Source of the DNA: a virus
Direction: 5' to 3' (one strand)
DNA: 55,873 nucleotides
IMG/VR virus record: IMGVR_UViG_3300028809_000018
Coordinates: 1-55,873 of that record
The notes under the pieces were generated by a model. The model was not told the origin of the DNA. It ran no database searches and saw nothing but the letters and a program-made list of their open reading frames with translations. Shown in pieces: positions 49,039-55,746 of this stretch (the first letter of the stretch is position 1; every line of letters starts with the position of its first letter). The position numbers were made by a program, and so were the translations under genes.

Positions 49039-49273
49039 TCTGCTCCTCCAGATCAAACAGCGGCTGGTCGTCCGGCATGGGCGCGGACTTGGCCAGGCGC
49101 GGGCGTGGTGTCTTGATGCACTCGGGACACAGGGTGGCGTTCTCCCGGAAAGCCTCCTCCTCCAGGATGTGCCATCCCCGCGCCCGCGCTCCCTGCAACG
49201 TGAGGGGCTTAGACCCGCGGCTGCTGTAGCTGGCCCCGCAGCCGCACAGGAGCCCCTCAAACGAATCCCACAT
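49007..49273 (-). CDS. Zinc-finger protein
   Basis: 88 residues with LLCGCGASYSS near the start and TLCPECIKTPRPR near 48, one zinc site, then a tail with QPLFDLEEQ, which resembles a beta-clamp binding peptide (Q-x-x-L-F). It overlaps the next start by 32 bp. If the clamp peptide is real, the protein could be recruited to host replication forks. Confidence 0.55.
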   Translation of the reverse strand: MWDSFEGLLCGCGASYSSRGSKPLTLQGARARGWHILEEEAFRENATLCPECIKTPRPRLAKSAPMPDDQPLFDLEEQNDRHRTVDHN

Positions 49274-49281
49274 GGGCTACA

Positions 49282-49581
49282 TCATGCCGCGTAGTGGCGT
49301 GGCTTGTGGCGCGACAATGCGAGTCGGTGCTCCTGCGGGTACCGCCAGGCGCGCGCGAGCAGGCGCAGCGCCCCCGCGGGTGCTTCCATTAGCAACATTT
49401 GAACCTTCAACATCCAGATTCCCTCCTCCCCCGTTCGCATCTCCGGGTTGGCTCGACGGTGCAGCGCGCCCACGAGCGTGGGCAGGCCGATGGACAGCAC
49501 GATGATGATGGCGAGTCCCCAAATCACGACTGGTGCGAGCGCTTCGAGCGTCGCGCCGGTACTGCTGGCATCACTGGCCAT
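49282..49581 (-). CDS. Membrane protein at edge of GTCGG tract
   Basis: 99 residues from the ATG at 49581. One transmembrane helix near 14-38 (LAPVVIWGLAIIIVLSIGLPTLVGAL), a short acidic segment, then amphipathic helices (WMLKVQMLLMEAPAGALRLLARAWRY) and a basic end. No clear ribosome binding site. The frame stays open upstream for 1 kb only because the GTCGG tract lacks minus-strand stops in it. Confidence 0.55.
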   Translation of the reverse strand: MASDASSTGATLEALAPVVIWGLAIIIVLSIGLPTLVGALHRRANPEMRTGEEGIWMLKVQMLLMEAPAGALRLLARAWRYPQEHRLALSRHKPRHYAA

Positions 49582-49629
49582 TGTGGACCAACTTTCGGTT
49601 TGTCGAACAGATACGGCTTGGCACGGCTT

Positions 49630-50240
49630 GTCGGGTCGGCCAGACATGGGTCGTCGAGACTGGTGAGGTCCGAGGGGGGTAGTCGGGCTGGGGTGGCGTG
49701 GGATGAAGCTGTGTTGACGCGTCAGAACGGAGCGTAACGAACGGATCTGTGATGTCGGGCATGGTCGGGTCTGGGTAGCAGGGATCAGTCGGGGGGGCCA
49801 GGAGTGGCAGGGTGAGTCGGCGGTAGGCGTGGCGATGCGGCGTCGCGTGATGAGATGTCGGAGCGTGTTGGGGGGAAACGTGTTGTCGGAATGGGTCGGC
49901 GAGAACACGGCTCGGGCTGGCTGGTCGGAGGGATGAGGGATGAGCGGATCAGTCGGCGTGACGTGGTCTGTGCTGGCCCGCAGAGGGTAGTCGGAACAGG
50001 GACGTGCTGCGCGGATCGGGCTCGAATTGTCGGGTTGGCAAGTGCGGGGCGAGTCGGCCAGTCGGATTGAGGCGAGGCGCCGTGGATTGTCGGTATGGGG
50101 CGCCGTGGATTGTCGGACTGGAATGGGTTGTCGGGCGTGAAGGGTGCCGGTCAGGCAAGTCGGGAGTGGAAGGGGAGGGCCGGGGTAGTCGGGTCGAGAT
50201 GAGTCGAGCGGGGAGGGCCAGTCGGCGTGGGGTCGGGTTG
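49630..50240. repeat. Strand-biased GTCGG word array, block 1
   Basis: About 23 plus-strand GTCGG words, often as (T/C/A)(A/T)GTCGG, at irregular 6-40 bp spacing in about 610 bp, for example 49682, 49788, 49816, 49990, 50029, 50089, 50112, 50130, 50159 and 50188. The complement CCGAC is nearly absent on this strand. The leftward RNA would be C-rich and G-poor. No convincing gene or ribosome binding site. Possible roles: protein-binding array, origin, or Rho-utilisation-like leader. Confidence 0.7.
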
Positions 50241-50250
50241 ACATGTCGAA

Positions 50251-50274
50251 GGGGGCCAGCCTAAGCCGGCCCCC
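50251..50274 (-). terminator. Hairpin after gene 50283-51086
   Basis: GGGGGCC and GGCCCCC pair, with inner GC/GC pairs, eight bases beyond the stop of the leftward gene. There is no U-tract. It separates that gene from the GTCGG tract. Confidence 0.65.
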
Positions 50275-50282
50275 GTGACGAA

Positions 50283-51086
50283 TCAGGAAACGCGATCCCA
50301 GCGGGTCACGGTGTAGCGGCCATACGTCTGCGAACGGCTGGCCCCCAGGCCCTGCTGCTCGCCGCCCACCCAGATCTGCGCCCACTGCTTCTCGGTGAAG
50401 TCGTAATCGCTGATCACGGTGAACTTGATGACAGCCCGCTGCACCATCTCCTGGTACTGGATGGCCGAACCGAACCGGGTGTTGACGAAGTGCTGGTTCA
50501 CCTTGTCCGGCGAGGTGACGGGCGAACCGTCCTCGCGCCACAGGTCGAGGTGATCCTCGACCACCATGACGTGCTCGGCCATGAAGTTGAGTAGGCCCTT
50601 GTTTGTCTTGCCCCATCCGCGCCCGTCGAGCCGGCCCGCGGCGACGGCAACGCTGGCTGCCTCCTTCAGCGCCGCCTTGAGCTGGCGGCCCTCGATGTAG
50701 AGCTGGTGGGCGTCCGGCTTCGAGCAGATCGGGCCGTCACCGAGGCAGTCCTTGCAGCGCGTCCGGTAGAACCCGTTGAGGTTCTGGGTGGCGGCCAGCT
50801 CGGCGGTCGCCTCCTCCTTCGTGATGCCGCGCTTTTCGACGATCTCCAGCACCGCGCGCTGGATTTGCTGCTCCTTGTCGATGCCGAGCTTGGTGCGCAG
50901 CCAACCCTCGACCACGCGCGGGTCGGAGGGCACGCCGCCGAGGATCTGCTTGAGGAACAGCTCACCTTCGAATCGGTGCGACCACGCCTCGGCCGCCTCG
51001 CTGGCGAACACGGACGGGCGCGGGGGGAGGATTTCGTGCAGGCTGACGCCCGCGAGGTCGGGTGTGATGACGTCGGTCTTGGGCAT
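50283..51086 (-). CDS. Hypothetical protein between GTCGG arrays
   Basis: 267 residues. Helical N-terminal half (SHRFEGELFLKQILGG; LGIDKEQQIQRAVLEIVEKRGITKEEATAELAATQNLNGFYRTRCKDCLGDGPIC), with a CxxC...C cluster near 120-130 that may bind metal, then an alpha/beta region (QYQEMVQRAVIKFTVISDYDFTEKQWAQIW). A strong AAGGAGAG ribosome binding site. It is flanked on both sides by GTCGG arrays, so it may bind or depend on them. Not recognised. Confidence 0.65.
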   Translation of the reverse strand: MPKTDVITPDLAGVSLHEILPPRPSVFASEAAEAWSHRFEGELFLKQILGGVPSDPRVVEGWLRTKLGIDKEQQIQRAVLEIVEKRGITKEEATAELAATQNLNGFYRTRCKDCLGDGPICSKPDAHQLYIEGRQLKAALKEAASVAVAAGRLDGRGWGKTNKGLLNFMAEHVMVVEDHLDLWREDGSPVTSPDKVNQHFVNTRFGSAIQYQEMVQRAVIKFTVISDYDFTEKQWAQIWVGGEQQGLGASRSQTYGRYTVTRWDRVS

Positions 51087-51107
51087 TGCTTCTCTCCTTT
51101 GTGGAAT

Positions 51108-51460
51108 GTCGGATCAGTGGTGGCCCGATACGGGTTGTCGGTTAGATCGGGATGGGATAGTCGGCGTCGGGTCGAAGTGCAGTGTCGAGGCGGATTGAGC
51201 AGGAGGGACTTGTCGGTGCCGGGCCGCGTGGCGGTGGGTGGGCCAGTCGGGTTGATGTGGGGGGAACTGGCAAGGAACGTCGGATGGGGCTCGACGGGGC
51301 TGGTGGTGCGGTGGGTGGTCAACAGGCAAGGAATGTCAGGGACCGCATAGTCAAGCCGAGCTGAGCAGAGGTGGGTAGGCTGGTCGGTGCCGAGGCGTCC
51401 GGATTAGTCGCTCCGGGCTGAGCGGTGGTGGGTGGCGTTGTCGGAACTGAAGCGCGTCGG
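51108..51460. repeat. Strand-biased GTCGG word array, block 2
   Basis: Ten GTCGG words (51108, 51137, 51160, 51166, 51212, 51246, 51279, 51383, 51440, 51456) plus near variants (TAGTCAA, TAGTCGC, TAGTCGT, ATGTCAG) on the plus strand, with the same orientation and composition as block 1. It lies directly upstream of the start region of 50283-51086. No gene is visible in it. Confidence 0.7.
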
Positions 51461-51751
51461 CTAGTCGTTCTTGATGGCGCTGAAGTACTTCTCCATCCAC
51501 TCGCGGATTGCGCGAGCGGCATCTTCGGGCGTGGACCCGCGGGTGGAGCCCTCCGCGGACAGCATTCGCGCCACACCCGTCTCGTCGAAGGCCCGGATGA
51601 GGCCCGTGAGCGCGTCCAAGCGGATGAGCCGGAGGCGCTCCTCGGTGAGCAGGAGCCGATCGCGGTCCAACGTCTCCACAAGGGACATGCCGTGGTGGCG
51701 TGCCTTCAATGTGGAGGCGTTGAAACGCGAATAGGTGTCGAGGTCGATCAC
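51461..51751 (-). CDS. Helical hypothetical protein
   Basis: 96 residues: MIDLDTYSRFNASTLKARHHG, then long helices (RLRLIRLDALTGLIRAFDE; PEDAARAIREWMEKYFSAI). Charged and soluble. The ATG overlaps the preceding stop (ATGA). No family was recognised. Last gene before array block 2. Confidence 0.6.
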   Translation of the reverse strand: MIDLDTYSRFNASTLKARHHGMSLVETLDRDRLLLTEERLRLIRLDALTGLIRAFDETGVARMLSAEGSTRGSTPEDAARAIREWMEKYFSAIKND

Positions 51752-52221
51752 GTGAACTTGATGCCCGTCTCGCGGGTGATGATCTCTTTGAAACGGTCGA
51801 AGTCTTCGACGTAATCGTCCGCCTCATCGCTCCAGACCGAGCCGGCGAGGTGATGGAAGAGCGCCTCGGCTTGCTTCTTGTTCAGCCCGAGCAGCTCCCT
51901 GGCCATGTCCGAGTACGGGTAGTACCACTTCTCGTTGCCGTCGAGGTCCACGCTGATCACGTACGGATTGCCCATCGACCACGCCCGTCCGGTTCCCTCG
52001 CGCTCGTCCTGCGCCCGCATCTCGCGGATCTTCTGGCGCCCGGCCGCGGTCGGCTTGCCCGACCCGTCAACCAGATCGGACATGAACACGGCCCAGCCGG
52101 CGAAACAGAACCGGGTGTTGCAGTTGTGCTGCACCCAGTCTTTCTGGCTCCAGTGCTGGGGCGTGTCTTCGATCTGCGCGACGATGAGCCGGATCAGCTC
52201 CTCGTTGAGTGCCGTCTTCAT
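51748..52221 (-). CDS. FCFAGWA-family protein 1
   Basis: 157 residues. Pattern: N-terminal helix (LNEELIRLIVAQIEDTPQHWSQKDWV), then CNTRFCFAGWAVFMSDL, a variable region, and ELLGLNKKQAEALFHHLAG. I recognise this C-x-AGWA...LLGL...QA..LF plan from many actinobacterial and phage hypotheticals. It is paralogous to the next gene. Function unknown; the Cys pair and C-terminal helices suggest a small binding module. Confidence 0.7.
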   Translation of the reverse strand: MKTALNEELIRLIVAQIEDTPQHWSQKDWVQHNCNTRFCFAGWAVFMSDLVDGSGKPTAAGRQKIREMRAQDEREGTGRAWSMGNPYVISVDLDGNEKWYYPYSDMARELLGLNKKQAEALFHHLAGSVWSDEADDYVEDFDRFKEIITRETGIKFT

Positions 52222-52856
52222 GACTGGGCCACCTTCATCATCCGGTCCATGTAGTCGGCGTTGATGAGCTGTGAGGTCTGCACCCGGCCGTCGCCACCGT
52301 GGGTGAGCTTCTCGTGCTCCGCCCAGTAGACGATCAGCGAGTCGTGATCGTCCGCGGTGCCGCCGACCTCCTGGATGGGGCCGCAGTCAGAGCAGTTGAG
52401 CGTCCACGCGATCGTCTGCATCCCCCGCGTCTTGACGTCGAGCTTGCCGTCAGGGAATGACAGGCCGGTCATGCGCTTCAGATGCCGCTTGTACGAGTCC
52501 CAGGTGCCGTCGCCGACCCAGCCGGAGAACAGGACGCTGGCCTGATCCCCGGTGAAGCCGAGCAGGTCTTCCGCGACCTCGCTCCACGGGAACGCGTCGT
52601 CGGTTTCGTCGGCGATGTTGACGATGTCCAGCCCCTCCGGCGCGACGTTGGCGGCGTGCTGGATGGCGACGATGTTGGGGCGCCCCTTCTCGTCCAGGTA
52701 ATCGGACAGGTGTAGCGCCCAGCCGGCGAAACAGAACTGGGTGGGGCACGAGTCGCCCCCCTTGCGGGACCACACCTCCTGATCCCACTGGCCGGGGCTC
52801 ATCTCGATCGCCTCGACGATCTGGCGGATGAGCGGGACATTCAGTTCTTCGGCCAT
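52218..52856 (-). CDS. FCFAGWA-family protein 2
   Basis: 212 residues from the ATG at 52856 (GAGAGAAGGA). Same plan as protein 1: PLIRQIVEAIEMSPGQWDQEVW, CPTQFCFAGWALHLSDYL, DLLGFTGDQASVLFSGW. It adds a C-terminal domain (TIAWTLNCSDCGPIQEVGGTADDHDSLIVYWAEHEK) with a CxxC that looks like a small zinc ribbon. Expressed from the promoter at 52991-53019 through a leader with a hairpin. Confidence 0.7.
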   Translation of the reverse strand: MAEELNVPLIRQIVEAIEMSPGQWDQEVWSRKGGDSCPTQFCFAGWALHLSDYLDEKGRPNIVAIQHAANVAPEGLDIVNIADETDDAFPWSEVAEDLLGFTGDQASVLFSGWVGDGTWDSYKRHLKRMTGLSFPDGKLDVKTRGMQTIAWTLNCSDCGPIQEVGGTADDHDSLIVYWAEHEKLTHGGDGRVQTSQLINADYMDRMMKVAQS

Positions 52857-52883
52857 TCCTTCTCTCCCATCGGTCAGCAGAAA

Positions 52884-52911
52884 GGGGCCGCGCCTCAAGG
52901 GCAGCGGCCCC
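52884..52911 (-). terminator. Leader hairpin with U-rich end
   Basis: GGGGCCGC pairs with GCGGCCCC over a 12-base loop and is followed on the minus strand by TTTCT. It lies between the promoter at 53.0 kb and the gene it would serve, so it may be an attenuator as well as the terminator of the HTH gene. Confidence 0.65.
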
Positions 52912-52990
52912 CCTCGCTCGTGGTGCCACTTGGCGCGGACCCAATCGAGTCAGGATTGTTGCCGGGCTGCGCGGTGGCTCTTACGGGCAA

Positions 52991-53019
52991 ACAGTAGGTG
53001 GATATGCGGGTGTCGTCAA
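52991..53019 (-). promoter_or_regulatory. Promoter with operator in spacer
   Basis: TTGACG (53014-53019), 17 bp, TACTGT (52991-52996). The spacer is filled by ACACCCGCATATCCACC, the recurring operator. The -35 box lies just before the stop of the HTH gene. Confidence 0.75.
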
Positions 53020-53023
53020 GACC

Positions 53024-53365
53024 TTAGACGACATCGGCCTCAAGTTCTTCTTCACGGGCCTTTCCGCGCACGAGAAGCCGAGCGATGGTCTGACTCGTCT
53101 GGCCGCTGGCAGCGGCGATCTGGGCCGGCTTCATGGTGATCCTGGCGTCGCGGGCCGCGGCCTTGCGGGTGTCCGCGGCCAGACCCATCAGTTGGTCCCG
53201 CATGAGGTTGATGAGGTCCCCGCCCACCCGGATCTGATCGACCGGGTCGAGGCCCTCCAGGGCGTTGATGAGGCAGGCGCGCAGTTGAGCCTGCTCGGGT
53301 GTGTCACCTCCGTGATCGCGCACCCATTTGGCGGTGGGGGCGCATATCGCGCTGACGTCGATCAT
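53024..53365 (-). CDS. Helix-turn-helix DNA-binding protein
   Basis: 113 residues from the ATG at 53365 with CAGGAGAAG upstream. The N-terminal ~70 residues are helical and probably dimerise (QLRACLINALEGLDPVDQIRVGGDLINLMRDQL). Residues ~77-104 (MKPAQIAAASGQTSQTIARLLVRGKAR) match a helix-turn-helix of the IAxxxGxSxxTIxRxL kind. It is the only clear regulator in the window and lies 30 bp from a perfect operator palindrome, so autoregulation and control of the other operator-bearing promoters is a reasonable hypothesis. Confidence 0.75.
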   Translation of the reverse strand: MIDVSAICAPTAKWVRDHGGDTPEQAQLRACLINALEGLDPVDQIRVGGDLINLMRDQLMGLAADTRKAAARDARITMKPAQIAAASGQTSQTIARLLVRGKAREEELEADVV

Positions 53366-53395
53366 GTCTTCTCCTGTGCTGGTGGCGGATGCACA

Positions 53396-53425
53396 GCACG
53401 CTACCCGAATATCCGGGTAGCGTGC
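53396..53425. promoter_or_regulatory. Operator palindrome before HTH gene
   Basis: GCACGCTACCCG (53396-53407) and CGGGTAGCGTGC (53414-53425) are perfect 12-bp arms with AATATC between. The core CCCG-AATATC-CGGG is the most symmetric copy of the motif found in the terminal repeats and three other promoters. It is the likely reference binding site. Confidence 0.8.
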
Positions 53426-53445
53426 GTGACCTGCGCGTATGTGCC

Positions 53446-53847
53446 TCAGAGCTGTCGTTCGATCAACACAGCGAGCCGACCGAACGGGATCTGGTAGCGA
53501 TCGTTGAGGAGGGTGAGGGAGAACTTCTCCGAAAGCTCGCCCGGCTCGTGCTGGGCCTTGATCTCGGGGTTGATGGACAGCAGGCCCGCCCACTTGCGTA
53601 CCGCGTGGGGCAGGGTGCACGCAGACGAGTCGGCGGGGTTGTCGACGGCTACGTAACCGGTGACGCCCGCGGTCGGGTAGGGCGAGCGTTTGACGATGCC
53701 CTGCTCGGCGCCCAACTCGGTCAGCACACCAAGGCAGCAGAACACCTGAAGTCCTGAATCCTCAACGCGATTGAGGTACGCCCGCCCCTGCGGGAACTTG
53801 CCCGACATGAGCCGGCGCACCCACTCATCGCGTATGTGCGGATTCAC
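53446..53847 (-). CDS. CCLGVLC-family paralog 5
   Basis: 133 residues, last gene of the right-end operon. Plan shared by all five: WVRRLMSGKFPQGRAYL, then FCCLGVLTELG, a variable beta region, LPHAVRKWAGL and a final SLTLLNDRYQIPFGRLAVLIERQL. Here the second Cys of the core (CCLGVLC) is replaced by T, so it is the most diverged copy. GTG start overlapping the preceding stop. Function unknown. Confidence 0.7.
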   Translation of the reverse strand: MNPHIRDEWVRRLMSGKFPQGRAYLNRVEDSGLQVFCCLGVLTELGAEQGIVKRSPYPTAGVTGYVAVDNPADSSACTLPHAVRKWAGLLSINPEIKAQHEPGELSEKFSLTLLNDRYQIPFGRLAVLIERQL

Positions 53848-54296
53848 AGACCGACCTCAATCAGACCAGCGATCTGGTTGAAGTCGAGTTTCAGGTCATC
53901 GTTGAGGTTGGACAGCGACCGGTTGTACTCCTGCCCGTCGCCCAGGTCGTGGGCGTCGGTGCACATCTCATCGCACTCTTCGTCGCACGTATGCGTGTAG
54001 GTGATGTTCGGGTCGGCGGACTCCAGGCCCGCCCACTGCTGCACCTGGGGCGGCAAGGCGCCCGTCTCGCTACCCGAGCCGTAGATCATGCACGAGTCGC
54101 TGCCCGCATACACGCGCTTGCCGATGATGCCGTCGGCGACGGCGATCTCACACAGCACGCCAAGGCAGCAGTGACCCACAACCTCTTTCAGGCTGCCATC
54201 GTCATGTCGGGTAATCGCCGACAAGTAGCCTTCAGCCTGCTTGTACTCACCGGAGCGCAGGGCCGCGACCCAGCGCTCTTTGATGTCCTGCTTCAT
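53844..54296 (-). CDS. CCLGVLC-family paralog 4
   Basis: 150 residues: WVAALRSGEYKQAEGYL, CCLGVLCEIAVADGI, LPPQVQQWAGLES and SLSNLNDDLKLDFNQIAGLIEVGL. An insertion before the last block carries four extra acidic/Cys residues (CDEECDEMC), probably an added metal site absent in the sisters. Coupled by 4-nt overlaps. Confidence 0.75.
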   Translation of the reverse strand: MKQDIKERWVAALRSGEYKQAEGYLSAITRHDDGSLKEVVGHCCLGVLCEIAVADGIIGKRVYAGSDSCMIYGSGSETGALPPQVQQWAGLESADPNITYTHTCDEECDEMCTDAHDLGDGQEYNRSLSNLNDDLKLDFNQIAGLIEVGL

Positions 54297-54736
54297 GCTG
54301 CCGGAACCTCCTGAAGGTGGTCGCGCTCGATGACGTCGGCGATCTGGGCGAACGCGTAGCCCGCGGAATCGTTGAGGTCGACGAAGCTGGCGGGGTAGTC
54401 GTCGCCATCCTCGTCTGCGTAAACCTCGGACGTGATCTGCGGGTCAACAACACTGCCCGGCTGCCACTCCAGGCCCGCCCACTCCCGAACGGCGAGGGGC
54501 AGGGACGTGCACGAGGAGTCGTCGGAAGCGTCCACGGTCTGGTAGTAGGTGTCCTCGTCGCCGTCGTACCACTTCCGCTCGACGATGCCGTCGGCGACAG
54601 CGATCTCGCACAGCACGCCGAGACAGCAGAACTTCGTCTTGCCGTCCTCGCCCTTGCGCGCGAGACGTTCCTTGCCCTGCTCGTAGTCGCCGGAGCGCAG
54701 GGCATCCACCCAGCGTTGGGCGATGTCGCGGTTCAT
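54293..54736 (-). CDS. CCLGVLC-family paralog 3
   Basis: 147 residues: WVDALRSGDYEQGKERL, FCCLGVLCEIAVADGIV, LPLAVREWAGLEW, SFVDLNDSAGYAFAQIADVIERDHL. Strongly acidic. Its closest sisters are the genes on either side, and identical words such as CCLGVLCEIAVADGI indicate recent duplication. Confidence 0.75.
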   Translation of the reverse strand: MNRDIAQRWVDALRSGDYEQGKERLARKGEDGKTKFCCLGVLCEIAVADGIVERKWYDGDEDTYYQTVDASDDSSCTSLPLAVREWAGLEWQPGSVVDPQITSEVYADEDGDDYPASFVDLNDSAGYAFAQIADVIERDHLQEVPAA

Positions 54737-55161
54737 GCTGCCGCCTCCTGCGGGATGAGCTGTTCTTCGATGACGGTGGCGATCTGGTCGAAGTTGTAGT
54801 TGCGCTCATCGTTGAGCGCGGCCATGGTTGTTCTCATCTGCTGCATCCCGCCAACGGCCGGGACGGAGACGCGCGGGTTGCTGTACTCCAGGCCCGCCCA
54901 CTTCATGACCGCCTCGGGCAGGTAGTTGTAGCCCACGGTGTTGTCATCGACGCCCCTATACCGGCGGGCGAGTGACACGCCGTTGTTGTCCTCCTCCGCG
55001 GTCACGATGCCGTCCTTGAGCGCAATCTCGCACAGCACCCCGAGGCAGCAATGGCTCGCGGGCGTGCCATCCGCGTTGAGGCGTGTCAGGCGCCCCTGAC
55101 CCTGCTTGTAGTCGCCGGAGCGCAGGGCGCGGACCCAGCGCTCGCCGATGTCGCGGTTCAC
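54733..55161 (-). CDS. CCLGVLC-family paralog 2
   Basis: 142 residues from the GTG at 55161, which overlaps the preceding stop (GTGA) and aligns with the sister starts (NRDIGERWVRALRSGDYKQGQGRL). Then CCLGVLCEIALKDGIV, LPEAVMKWAGLEYSNP, MAALNDERNYNFDQIATVIEEQL. Upstream in-frame codons overlap paralog 1 and are not needed. Confidence 0.75.
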   Translation of the reverse strand: MNRDIGERWVRALRSGDYKQGQGRLTRLNADGTPASHCCLGVLCEIALKDGIVTAEEDNNGVSLARRYRGVDDNTVGYNYLPEAVMKWAGLEYSNPRVSVPAVGGMQQMRTTMAALNDERNYNFDQIATVIEEQLIPQEAAA

Positions 55162-55700
55162 AGGTACTTCTCGATCAGGTCGGCGATGAACGCGAACGAG
55201 AATCCGCGGTCGTTGAGCGACGCCAGCGTCGTCCATTCGGTGGGTTTGTCGTTGGCGCCGTGACGCGGCGCGCTCGGGTTGGCCGCCTGGTGGGCGTGGA
55301 CCGCGGAGATCGGGATGATCGGGTCCCTCGTGGGCAGCTTCGCCCAGTCCTTGAACGGGATTGGGGGCATCGAGCGGTCATTGGCGCCGCCGGGGCCGGT
55401 GAAGGTGATGACGTCGCTGCCTCCGCGCTGCTCGGCAGAGAGGCCGGGGACCTTGTTGCGTACGGCAATGTCGCACAGCACGCCGAGGCAGCAGTACTGC
55501 TTCTCGCCGCTCTTGGCGACCTTCGCGAGCTTGCCTTGGCCCTGCTTGTACTCGCCGGAGCGCAGGGCGCTCAGCCATTGCGCCTTGATGCCCGGCTCCA
55601 TGCGGCCGATGCGGGCGCGAGCGTCGCCGGGGCTCAGATACGACGCGATCGATTCGATCGATTCGACGTTCGATGGGTAGACGAAGGTGTCGGTAGCCAT
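55158..55700 (-). CDS. CCLGVLC-family paralog 1
   Basis: 180 residues from the ATG at 55700 with AAGGAGAG upstream; first gene of the operon driven by the right terminal repeat. It has a unique ~45-residue N-terminal extension before WLSALRSGEYKQGQGKL, then YCCLGVLCDIAVRNKV, IPFKDWAKLP and LASLNDRGFSFAFIADLIEKYL. Early position and duplication suggest host-takeover or anti-defence roles, which is inference only. Confidence 0.75.
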   Translation of the reverse strand: MATDTFVYPSNVESIESIASYLSPGDARARIGRMEPGIKAQWLSALRSGEYKQGQGKLAKVAKSGEKQYCCLGVLCDIAVRNKVPGLSAEQRGGSDVITFTGPGGANDRSMPPIPFKDWAKLPTRDPIIPISAVHAHQAANPSAPRHGANDKPTEWTTLASLNDRGFSFAFIADLIEKYL

Positions 55701-55733
55701 GATCAGCTTCTCTCCTTGAAGACTGGCTGAGGG

Positions 55734-55741
55734 GGATATCC
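55734..55741. promoter_or_regulatory. GGATATCC site in right leader
   Basis: A perfect 8-bp palindrome containing the ATATCC core of the operator family, in the 5' leader between the right-end promoter and the first gene. It is a possible second, partial operator that the left end lacks. Confidence 0.4.
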
Positions 55742-55746
55742 ACCTC

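Noticed and set aside
49600-50616. Long minus-strand open frame through the GTCGG tract (Pro/Thr/Arg-rich)
   Set aside because: Low complexity, no ribosome binding site, no family; openness follows from the C-rich, stop-poor composition. Only the last 99 residues (49282-49581) look like a protein.
49630-51460. CRISPR array
   Set aside because: The repeated word is only 5-7 bases with irregular spacing and no conserved long repeat or spacers.
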